Part shown: in pieces, positions 6,419 to 13,047 of the stretch
How the letters are laid out: each line of letters opens with the position of its first letter
How positions within the stretch are numbered: position 1 is the stretch's first letter
NCBI GenBank assembly: GCA_900547295.1
Contig: URGK01000020.1
Span: 1-34,251 of the forward strand
Length of the DNA stretch: 34,251 bases
Direction of reading: 5' to 3'
Origin: an uncultured Eubacteriales bacterium
GTDB taxonomy: Bacteria > Bacillota > Clostridia > Peptostreptococcales > Anaerovoracaceae
Position numbers and translations under genes: made by a program
Notes under the pieces: model-generated
What the model saw: only the letters and a program-made list of their open reading frames with translations
What the model was told of the DNA's origin: nothing
Database searches by the model: none

Positions 6419-6538
6419 GCCTTCAGAATATATTCTTCCCTGTACAAATATTCCCCCTGCAATTATGATATATTATATAATTCTCTTACCTAATATATGT
6501 GATTTTACAGATTCAAACCATTATTTCGTATATACCAC

Positions 6539-6569
6539 TTGCTGATTACGCTGCGTAATACTCTATAAT
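6539..6569 (+). promoter_or_regulatory. MerR-type promoter with 19-base spacer and central dyad
   Basis: TTGCTG (6539-6544) and TATAAT (6564-6569) are separated by 19 bases. The spacer contains ATTACG-CTG-CGTAAT (6545-6559), a perfect dyad. A 19-base spacer with an operator inside is the classical MerR-family layout, in which the regulator untwists the DNA to allow transcription. This points to self-regulation of the MerR gene at 6598. Confidence 0.7.
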
Positions 6570-6597
6570 AACCTCATACAGAAAGGAGGTGAAGGCT

Positions 6598-7335
6598 ATG
6601 TCAATGTATACAACAGGAGAATTAGCTAAGCTTTGCGGAGTGACTGTCAGAACTGTGCAGTATTACGACTCCCGCAGTATTCTTCTTCCCAGCCGGCTGT
6701 CAGAGGGCGGCAGGAGGCTCTACTCAGAGGATGATCTCAGAAAAATGAAAACCATATGTTTCCTGAGAAGCCTTGGTCTGTCTATAGACTCTATCAGAGA
6801 AATTCTTGACGAGGCTCATCCGGAGCAGGTTATAGCTCTTATCCTGCAGCAGCAGGAGACAGCTCTCCGCAGTGAAATAAAAGCAAATGAAAAAAAACTT
6901 GCCCTTATAGAAGATCTGAGGCAGGGCATAAAGCTTGCAGGCGATTTCTCTGCCGATTCAATAAGTGATATAGCCGGTACTGTGGACAACAGAAAAAAAC
7001 TGCGCAAAGTGCATGCGGTAATGATCGTACTTGGAGTAATAATGGACATAATTGAAATCGGAACTCTCATTCTTGGTATTTCAAAGGGGATATGGTGGCC
7101 GTTTGCAGCCGGACTGCCTGTTATAATTACCTTAGGAGTATGGATTTCAATGTACTATTTCAGAAATACTCTGTATATCTGTCCGGAATGTCAGAGGATT
7201 TTCAGACCTGTCTTTAAGGAGGCTTTTTTTGCAGCTCACACACCTGCGACCCGAAAACTGAAATGCCCGGAATGTGGCCACAAGGGTTACTGTGTTGAGA
7301 TATATGGAAAAGAGGCGGCAGATGAAAAAATTTAA
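6598..7335 (+). CDS. MerR family regulator with two membrane helices and a zinc ribbon
   Basis: The 245-residue protein starts with a MerR winged helix (about 3-72: YTTGELAKLCGVTVRTVQYYDS, then a GGRRLYSEDDL wing), continues with a coiled coil (about 75-115), then two hydrophobic segments (about 138-160 and 167-188), and ends with Cys195-x2-Cys198 and Cys223-x2-Cys226, a likely zinc ribbon. Standard MerR proteins end after the coiled coil, so this is a membrane-anchored variant that may sense an envelope signal. ATG 6598 is preferred over GTG 6589 because AAAGGAGGTG ends 6 bases before it. The next gene, a CPBP-type protease, overlaps its end by 14 bases. Confidence 0.85.
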   Translation: MSMYTTGELAKLCGVTVRTVQYYDSRSILLPSRLSEGGRRLYSEDDLRKMKTICFLRSLGLSIDSIREILDEAHPEQVIALILQQQETALRSEIKANEKKLALIEDLRQGIKLAGDFSADSISDIAGTVDNRKKLRKVHAVMIVLGVIMDIIEIGTLILGISKGIWWPFAAGLPVIITLGVWISMYYFRNTLYICPECQRIFRPVFKEAFFAAHTPATRKLKCPECGHKGYCVEIYGKEAADEKI

Positions 7336-8032
7336 AAAGCCGTTTCTTTTTTCGGCTGCAATGCTTCCGGTTATCATTCCTGCGGTTGTTCTGACAGCTT
7401 TTTATCAGATGCAGCTTTATCCCGCAGATATTATCGCAGGTGACATAAATCAGCTTGGAAGCAAAACAGCGCTGATTATACTCTCAGCAGTTCAGGGCAG
7501 CCTGCTTGTTGCAGTATGCTGTTTTTTCGGATATATTCTTGCAGACAAAACAGGTCTTTGGATACCACTGTATATAGAAAGGGACAAACTGTTTAAAACC
7601 ATTGCGCTGGCAACCTCCGCAGGACTTGTATTCAGTCTGGATTACTGGACCTTCGGAACATGTGAGCCTTTAATTCAAAGCTCCATAACAGGAGCGTGAC
7701 TGTCTGCCGCAGGCTTTGGAGCTGCTGTTCTTTACGGCGGTATCGTCGAAGAAATCCTTATGAAATTGTTCCTCATGTCCCTTATTGCATTTATTCTATG
7801 GAAGCTTTTCTTCAGAAGCACGCCAAAGAATAAGCTTCCTGATATAATTTTTATATCGGCCAATATCATCTCTGCTCTGCTGTTTGCAGCAGGACATCTG
7901 CCTGCAACGGCTACTGCTTTTGGAGCGCTTACACCTATGTTGCTTGCAAGATGCTTTTTGCTAAACGGTATCTTCGGGCTATTGTTTGGCCGGCTGTACC
8001 GCAGATACTGGAAACAATGGGAGAGCAGATAA
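7322..8032 (+). pseudogene. CPBP-family intramembrane protease, broken by an in-frame TGA and missing its 3' end
   Basis: Two open stretches in the same frame, 7322-7699 and 7700-8032, are separated only by TGA at 7697-7699. Together they give a membrane protein of about 235 residues with the CPBP motif EEILMK (EExxxR-like) just after the stop and GHLPATATAFGAL as the second motif. CPBP (CAAX protease and bacteriocin-processing) proteins are membrane metalloproteases or partners in immunity. The C-terminus ends at GRLYRRYWKQWESR, whereas the family normally continues with another helix carrying a His. Other genes here use TGA as stop, so reassignment is unlikely. The gene overlaps the MerR gene by 14 bases, which suggests the regulator controlled it. 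Pseudogene or sequencing error are both possible for the TGA. Confidence 0.75.
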
Positions 8033-8283
8033 AGCTTGCAAGACTTCGCAGGAGTCTGTCAACGGCACTGGTTGCAGAGAGAGCAGATATAAGCCGGGCA
8101 ACTCTATGGAAAGTCGAAAAAGGCGATCCGTCAGTGGCAATCGGTATATATGCAGCTGTTCTGCATGCATTAAATAATATGGACAGCGACCTGCTTTTGA
8201 TCGCCAAAGACGATAAGCTGGGAAGAACCTTTCAGGATCTGGCGCTGCCTGTTCGCAAGCGAGCTCCTAAATCGCATAAATAG
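8017..8283 (+). CDS. HipB-like XRE family helix-turn-helix protein, probably 5'-truncated
   Basis: From ATG 8017 the product has 88 residues: MGEQIKLARLRRSLSTALVAERADISRATLWKVEKGDPSVAIG and so on, a helix-turn-helix of the type found in antitoxins of HipA-family toxins, ending LGRTFQDLALPVRKRAPKSHK. Codons upstream of the ATG (PQILET) still look like this family, so the natural start probably lay further upstream and was lost when a deletion joined it to the CPBP gene, which it overlaps by 16 bases. The ATG has only a weak ribosome binding site. No HipA gene follows; a sigma factor gene does. It is therefore an orphan antitoxin-like gene, perhaps not expressed. Confidence 0.65.
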   Translation: MGEQIKLARLRRSLSTALVAERADISRATLWKVEKGDPSVAIGIYAAVLHALNNMDSDLLLIAKDDKLGRTFQDLALPVRKRAPKSHK

Positions 8284-8289
8284 CTTTTC

Positions 8290-8330
8290 TGTCGGATACA
8301 GCGGCTGCAATTCCGTGTCCGGCATTTTTA
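8290..8330 (+). terminator. Terminator after the XRE gene
   Basis: TGTCGGATACAGCGG pairs imperfectly with CCGTGTCCGGCA and is followed by a T-rich run. It separates the MerR-CPBP-XRE group from the sigma factor gene. Confidence 0.6.
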
Positions 8331-8412
8331 TTATATATTTTTTTAATTTGTATGAGATAAACATATATGTCAGTTCGTTTAATATACGAGTACTCAAAAG
8401 CGAGGTATAGTA

Positions 8413-8862
8413 TTGAACATTTCACAGATTTACAATGAACACAAAAACTCAGTGTATCGTCTTGCACTGACATATATGCATTCCACAGGTGAGGCAGAGG
8501 ATATCTGTCACGATGTATTTATGCGGCTTATCCAGAACAGAGCTTCCGTCTGCAAAGACAAAGAGCGCGCGTGGCTTATGACCGTTACCGCAAATCTTTG
8601 CAAAGACAGACTCAGGTTTCTAAAACGCCACGCAAGCGAAAAGCTTCCCGAAGATATTCCCTATACTTCCGGCAGCACACTTGAAATCACCGATGCGGTA
8701 ATGTCACTGTCTGTAAAAGAACGTACAGTCATATACCTCTACTATTATGAGGGCTACTCTACAGCAGAAATAGCAAAAATACAAAAAATCAGCCGATCTG
8801 CTGTAACCTCAAGGCTTGAGAGAGCCCGAAAACATCTTAAAAACAGGCTGGAGGAAGAATAA
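8413..8862 (+). CDS. ECF-type RNA polymerase sigma factor
   Basis: The 149-residue product has region 2 (about 12-68: SVYRLALTYMHSTGEAEDICHDVFMRLI, then ERAWLMTVTANLCKDRLR) and region 4 (about 98-146: LSVKERTVIYLYYYEGYSTAEIAKIQKISRSAVTSRLERARKHLKNRL). The order and length fit group 4 extracytoplasmic-function sigma factors, which direct polymerase to stress or envelope genes. It starts with TTG at 8413 after GCGAGG; no ATG fits the alignment as well. The anti-sigma gene begins right after the stop codon, the usual pairing. The partner is truncated, so control of this sigma factor may be altered. Confidence 0.9.
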   Translation: MNISQIYNEHKNSVYRLALTYMHSTGEAEDICHDVFMRLIQNRASVCKDKERAWLMTVTANLCKDRLRFLKRHASEKLPEDIPYTSGSTLEITDAVMSLSVKERTVIYLYYYEGYSTAEIAKIQKISRSAVTSRLERARKHLKNRLEEE

Positions 8863-9411
8863 ATGTCAGATAAATATTTTGAAAAATACACAAAAGAAAT
8901 GGACAGCATAACCCTTTCGAAAGAAGCTGATGAAGCCATTTACAATAATCTTCACGAAGCCTGCAAGGCTCAGAAGGGAGATTATATAATGACATACAAA
9001 AAAAAGCGCACTATGCGCATAGGCCTTATCGCCGCAGCGCTCGTTGCGGTGCTTGCCGCAACCGCATTTGCCGCTATAAATGCTCATATCGAAATGAAGC
9101 GTACCGATTACGGACAGACTACGGAAATTGATTTTGCAAAAACAGATGATGCAAAGCTGGAGCTTGGATTTTACTATCCTGAATGCATTCCCGACGGTTA
9201 TACAAAGGTATTTGTTTCAGAATACGATAACAGAATGCAGACTGTAGTATATGAAAATCCGCAAGGAGCAGAACTCAGGTACATTTATGAAACCGCGGGC
9301 GAGGGCGGTCAGGTTTCCTTTGAAAACATCAGATCGGAAGAAACAGTCGATATCAACGGCAGCAGCGGCACACTCTACACACTCTCCGACAGCAGCAGAA
9401 TTCTACTATAG
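8863..9411 (+). pseudogene. Anti-sigma factor with DUF4367-like domain, cut by a TAG codon
   Basis: The 182-residue frame has a cytoplasmic N-terminus (about 1-50), one membrane helix (about 53-70, GLIAAALVAVLAATAFAA) and an outside domain with the DUF4367 pattern (GFYYPECIPDGYTKVF, then SGTLYTLSDSSRILL). In this family the ILL segment is followed by Trp; here the codon is TAG (9409-9411), one base from TGG. In-frame codons after it (TNDAAGKGYT) still look like the family, and then the gene runs into the hipA terminator, so about 25 C-terminal residues are lost. ATG at 8863 abuts the sigma factor's TAA, with GGAGGA as ribosome binding site. It may still act if the N-terminal sigma-binding part is intact. 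Confidence 0.7.
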
Positions 9412-9459
9412 ACAAATGATGCCGCAGGCAAAGGATATACGCAGCAGATAATTTCAGCA

Positions 9460-9489
9460 AAGGCAGACACTTTGATTGGTGCCTGCCTT
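9460..9489. terminator. Bidirectional hairpin between the anti-sigma and hipA genes
   Basis: AAGGCAG at 9460-9466 pairs with CTGCCTT at 9483-9489, with more pairs (CAC/GTG) inside. It sits between convergent genes and can serve both; the tail towards the plus strand is the more T-rich one. Confidence 0.6.
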
Positions 9490-9494
9490 ATTTG

Positions 9495-10628
9495 TTATCT
9501 CAGATATTTCCCCAGCATCTCCATAACACAACTTTTAACATTCCTTATGATTTTTTCTGCATACGGTCTGCTCATACAAATCATATCAGCAACTGCAAGC
9601 AAATCCTCCTCTTTCGGGTCCTTTCCATTTCCATGTATGCTGGTTGCATGCTCTCCCCACAGAGAATTGCTGTACGTCAGATCATATGCAGGCGAAAGTT
9701 TCCACCTGCTTTCATCAAAGTCGTAAAGAAAACTGAAATTTTTGGCATGGTCGTCACGATTATGAGCAAAAACGTTAAAGCACATAAGCCTGTACAGCTT
9801 CTCAACCTCATTAAAGTCCTTTGTAAGCTCTAAAGTTGCCTTCATCAGAATATCATAGTCAAGAGCAAGGTCGCGATGAGAAGTTTCCAAAAGACCTGAA
9901 ACTGAAATCATATGGATTTTCTCTGTAGTTCCGTTTTCTGAAACTCTCCTATCAAATCGCTTTGTACCAAAATATCCCTCGCATTTTTTTGATGCAAACA
10001 GTCTGGTTTCTGCCATCTCGATACCGCACTGCCCTGCGCAAACCGCATAGTCGTATTCCTGTCTGCCGATTTCTTTTTTGTCCTCAGGCGCAGGGAACTT
10101 TATAATCCAAGGGTCTCCCTCAAATTCAGTAAGAATTTTAGGCCTTGCTCCGCCGGAAGATGCTCCGAGGCTGAAAAGCTCATCAAGGCTTTCAGTATAT
10201 TCGGTTGCAAGAAGCCTGCTGCATTCCCCTGCAATGTAGTCCAGATTACCGGTCATTTTATTCCCTTTAAGGTTATATTCCGGCACATACTCAAGAGCTC
10301 CCATACCAGAGCTTCCCACAACTGCAAGCCTGTCAAGACTCTCCACTTCCGCCGGATTAATATGGTTTTTGAGAAGCAGGCGGTCTACCAGCAGCCTGCC
10401 CCAGCCGTCCGGAAGACTGTCTGAAAAGACTCCGAACAGTCCGTCAAAAGGCAAAACCTTAGGAACAAAAAGTTTACGGCTCATCGGCAGTGAAAACGGG
10501 CTGATTGAAAATCCCTCGGCAAGCCACTCCTCACTGTACTGAAAAGCTGCAATATGCTCTTTGTAAAGTGCCAGTGTGCCTACGGTTTTTCCGTCATAAT
10601 TAACTTTTAGCTGTCTATTTCTGTCCAT
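9495..10628 (-). CDS. hipA: HipA family toxin kinase
   Basis: The 377-residue product follows the HipA plan: an N-terminal Couple_hipA-like part (about 1-110), the glycine-rich GASSGGARPK motif (155-164), ATP-site Lys177 in WIIKF, the catalytic loop NVFAHNRDDHAKNFSF (285-300; catalytic Asp292, with Asp293 beside it), and metal-binding Asp316 in AYDLTYS. Family members are Ser/Thr kinases; E. coli HipA phosphorylates glutamyl-tRNA synthetase and slows growth, leading to persistence. The length is close to other short HipA toxins. ATG 10628 lies inside the last codons of hipB (14-base overlap), the standard coupled arrangement. All key residues seem present, so it is probably active. The target here is unknown. 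Confidence 0.92.
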   Translation of the reverse strand: MDRNRQLKVNYDGKTVGTLALYKEHIAAFQYSEEWLAEGFSISPFSLPMSRKLFVPKVLPFDGLFGVFSDSLPDGWGRLLVDRLLLKNHINPAEVESLDRLAVVGSSGMGALEYVPEYNLKGNKMTGNLDYIAGECSRLLATEYTESLDELFSLGASSGGARPKILTEFEGDPWIIKFPAPEDKKEIGRQEYDYAVCAGQCGIEMAETRLFASKKCEGYFGTKRFDRRVSENGTTEKIHMISVSGLLETSHRDLALDYDILMKATLELTKDFNEVEKLYRLMCFNVFAHNRDDHAKNFSFLYDFDESRWKLSPAYDLTYSNSLWGEHATSIHGNGKDPKEEDLLAVADMICMSRPYAEKIIRNVKSCVMEMLGKYLR

Positions 10629-10893
10629 TGATAATTTCCTCTATAGATAAAAACGGCACCTCTGCAAACAGCTCTGAAAGCTCATCGTCTATTTCCAGGG
10701 CAATTGCAATTTTAATCAGCGATTTCAGCGAAATTTCACCTGTGCTCTCAAAGCGCTTGACAGAGCCAAGGCTCACTCCCGACTTCTCGGCAAGTCTCTG
10801 CTGTGAAATTTTTCTCCGCTTCCTTATTTCTCTAATACGCAGCGCAATATCTGTCTGCATCTCTCTCGGTGTTTTTCTTTTAATAACTATCAT
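10615..10893 (-). CDS. hipB: HipB-type XRE antitoxin/autorepressor
   Basis: The 92-residue product contains an XRE helix-turn-helix (about 15-75: IALRIREIRKRRKISQQRLAEKSGVSLGSVKRFE) and a short C-terminal tail. HipB proteins bind operators upstream of their own operon and neutralise HipA. I chose ATG at 10893 rather than TTG at 10929 because a near-consensus promoter (TTGATA, 17 bases, TAAAAT) overlaps the longer version and predicts a transcript starting at or next to this ATG. There is no ribosome binding site before either start, which fits a leaderless message. The gene overlaps hipA by 14 bases. Confidence 0.88.
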   Translation of the reverse strand: MIVIKRKTPREMQTDIALRIREIRKRRKISQQRLAEKSGVSLGSVKRFESTGEISLKSLIKIAIALEIDDELSELFAEVPFLSIEEIINGQK

Positions 10894-10950
10894 AGCTAAT
10901 ATTTTATCCCATTTACTCAAAAATATCAAGTTTCAGCTAATATTTTATCC
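10894..10950 (-). promoter_or_regulatory. hipBA promoter with two direct operator repeats
   Basis: Minus strand: -35 TTGATA (10929-10924), 17-base spacer, -10 TAAAAT (10906-10901). The predicted start is about 10893, the A of the hipB ATG. The 16-base word AGCTAATATTTTATCC occurs twice on the plus strand (10894-10909 and 10935-10950), exactly 41 bases apart, close to four helical turns, so both copies face the same side of the DNA. One copy covers the -10 box and the other lies just upstream of -35, a good layout for HipB self-repression. Confidence 0.75.
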
Positions 10951-10953
10951 ATA

Positions 10954-10982
10954 GAAAAAGACTGCCGAAGCAGCCTTTTTTA
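10954..10982 (-). terminator. Terminator after ftsH
   Basis: AAAAAGACTGC and GCAGCCTTTTT form a stem around the loop CGAA. The T-rich tail lies on both strands. It sits between the ftsH stop and the hipBA promoter. Confidence 0.8.
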
Positions 10983-10985
10983 ATG

Positions 10986-12797
10986 CTATTTATTAAGAAT
11001 TTCCATAAATTCTTTGCCTGTAATGGTTTCTTTTTCGTACAGAACCTTTGCCAGCTCATCAAGCTTGCTGCGGTTTTCCTGTAAAATCTGCCTTGCCTTT
11101 TCGTGCTGGGTTTTTACCAGTTCAACAACCTTTTCGTCAATTTCTCTCTGTGTTTCTTCCGCACATTCCAAAGAGGTATCTCCGCCCAGATATTTATTGT
11201 TTACAGTTTCCATTGCCACCATATCAAAGTCATCGCTCATACCGTAGCGTGTAATCATAGCGCGGGCAAGCTTTGTCGCCTGTTCAATATCGTTGGCTGC
11301 CCCCGTTGTGATTTCGCCGAAAACAACCTCCTCGGCTGCTCTGCCGCCTGCAAATGTAGCGATTTTGTTTTCAAGCTCCTGCTTGCTCATAAGAACCTTG
11401 TCGTTCTGCTCAACCTGCATTGTATATCCCAGAGCTCCCGATGTACGAGGTATAATCGTTATCTTCTGAACAGGAGCAGACTCTGTCTGCATAGCTGCAA
11501 CCAGCGCATGTCCGATTTCGTGATAAGCCACAACCTTCTTCTCGCTGTCAGTCATAATCGCATTCTTCTTCTGGTATCCTGCAATAACAACTTCTATACT
11601 TTCCTCAAGGTCTGCCTGCTGCACTGTAGTCCGTCCGTTTCTTACCGCGCGAAGCGCCGCCTCATTTATAATGTTGGCAAGTTCAGCGCCGGAGGTGCCT
11701 GCCGCCATACGCGCAATTGTATGGAAATCAACATCATCCGCAGTCTTTATCTTCTTTGCGTGAACCTTGAGTATAGCCTCTCTGCCTATGAGGTCAGGAA
11801 GCTCTACAGGCACGCGGCGGTCAAATCTTCCCGGTCTTGTCAGAGCGGGGTCTAAGGACTCAGGTCTGTTGGTTGCCGCAAGAATAATTACTCCGGTATT
11901 GCCTTCAAAGCCGTCCATTTCAGTCAGAAGCTGATTTAAGGTCTGCTCTCTTTCGTCGTTGCCGCTGAAATTACCGTCACGCTTCTTGCCTATCGCATCT
12001 ATTTCGTCTATAAATACAATACAAGGCGCTTTTTCTTTGGCCTGCTTGAACAGGTCACGAACCTTGGAGGCGCCCATACCTACGAACATTTCCACAAATT
12101 CCGAGCCTGACATGGAGAAAAACGGTACCTTTGACTCGCCTGCCACAGCCTTTGCCAGCATTGTCTTACCTGTTCCCGGAGGCCCTACAAGCAGCACGCC
12201 CTTTGGCATTGAGGCTCCCACCTCTGTATATTTCTTAGGATTATGCAGATAGTCCACAATCTCTGCAAGGCTTTCCTTCGCTTCATCCTCGCCTGCCACA
12301 TCATCAAAGCTGATGCCTTCTGTTGACTGAACGTAAATCTTGGCATTGCTCTTGCCCAGTCCAAAGGACAGAGCATTGCTGCCTCCTGCCTTGTCCATAA
12401 ACTTCCGGCTTATATACTGCCCCAGTCCTATGAATATGATGAGAGGAAGTATAATACTGAGAAATCCGCTGAGAAGCGGCGACATTGTCTTCTGTATATC
12501 CTTGGTAAACTTCGCCCCTGACTCATAAAGCCTTTCGGTAAGCGTCGGGTCATCCATAGTACCTGTCTTGTAAACCGCCTTGTCTTTTTTATCTGTAAAT
12601 ATAATCTGAGAATCCTGCACCTCTACCTTGCCTATGTTCTTCTGCTCTGTCATGCTCATAAAAGTACCATAGTCAACTTCTTTGACTTTTTCCTGCGCAA
12701 TCAAAGGCATTACGAGTATATTAAACAGGAATATAAGCAGCAGCGCTATTCCGTAATAATAAATTAATGGTTTTTTTGGTGATTTTACTTCTTTCAT
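10986..12797 (-). CDS. ftsH: ATP-dependent zinc metalloprotease FtsH
   Basis: The 603-residue product is a full FtsH: N-terminal helix (about 10-32), periplasmic-type domain, second helix (about 108-127), AAA+ module with Walker A GPPGTGKT (205-212), Walker B VFIDEID (261-267) and the second region of homology TNRPESLDPALTRPGRFD, then the M41 zinc motif HEIGH (426-430). FtsH is a membrane hexamer that unfolds and degrades misassembled membrane proteins and short-lived regulators. It appears as a single gene with its own promoter upstream and a hairpin downstream. No residue seems missing. Confidence 0.97.
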   Translation of the reverse strand: MKEVKSPKKPLIYYYGIALLLIFLFNILVMPLIAQEKVKEVDYGTFMSMTEQKNIGKVEVQDSQIIFTDKKDKAVYKTGTMDDPTLTERLYESGAKFTKDIQKTMSPLLSGFLSIILPLIIFIGLGQYISRKFMDKAGGSNALSFGLGKSNAKIYVQSTEGISFDDVAGEDEAKESLAEIVDYLHNPKKYTEVGASMPKGVLLVGPPGTGKTMLAKAVAGESKVPFFSMSGSEFVEMFVGMGASKVRDLFKQAKEKAPCIVFIDEIDAIGKKRDGNFSGNDEREQTLNQLLTEMDGFEGNTGVIILAATNRPESLDPALTRPGRFDRRVPVELPDLIGREAILKVHAKKIKTADDVDFHTIARMAAGTSGAELANIINEAALRAVRNGRTTVQQADLEESIEVVIAGYQKKNAIMTDSEKKVVAYHEIGHALVAAMQTESAPVQKITIIPRTSGALGYTMQVEQNDKVLMSKQELENKIATFAGGRAAEEVVFGEITTGAANDIEQATKLARAMITRYGMSDDFDMVAMETVNNKYLGGDTSLECAEETQREIDEKVVELVKTQHEKARQILQENRSKLDELAKVLYEKETITGKEFMEILNK

Positions 12798-12841
12798 ACC
12801 GTTATCTTTCCCCTTTCATATTTTTCATTACTCCTAAGTAT

Positions 12842-12870
12842 ATTATAAAATTTTTGCAGATAGCATTCAA
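12842..12870 (-). promoter_or_regulatory. ftsH promoter
   Basis: Minus strand TTGAAT (12870-12865), a 17-base spacer and TATAAT (12847-12842) match the SigA consensus well, 45 bases before the ftsH ATG. Confidence 0.7.
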
Positions 12871-12990
12871 TCAGCATATGTATTTTTTGTATATACAAAT
12901 CTGCCTGAATGTATAAACAATTTTTTACATTTTGTTCACTTCATTCAGTGAATTTTCACTTCATCTCGCTGCTCACACAAACCAAAAAAC

Positions 12991-13018
12991 AAAACCACAG
13001 CCGTAAAGCTGCAGTTTT
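12991..13018 (-). terminator. Terminator after the APC permease gene
   Basis: On the minus strand AAAACTGCAGC and GGCTGTGGTTTT form a stem with loop TTTAC, followed by GTTTTTTGG. Confidence 0.75.
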
Positions 13019-13047
13019 GCTGTCATCTATTATGTATTTTATGCCTG

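Noticed and set aside
7697..7699. TGA read as tryptophan or selenocysteine
   Set aside because: Ferredoxin and the DUF134-NifX gene end with TGA, tryptophan is encoded by TGG throughout, and I saw no selenocysteine insertion hairpin.
11103..11855. 250-residue plus-strand ORF
   Set aside because: It is antisense to ftsH, lies in its well-conserved AAA and protease region, and has a Cys/Ser-rich shadow composition and no ribosome binding site.
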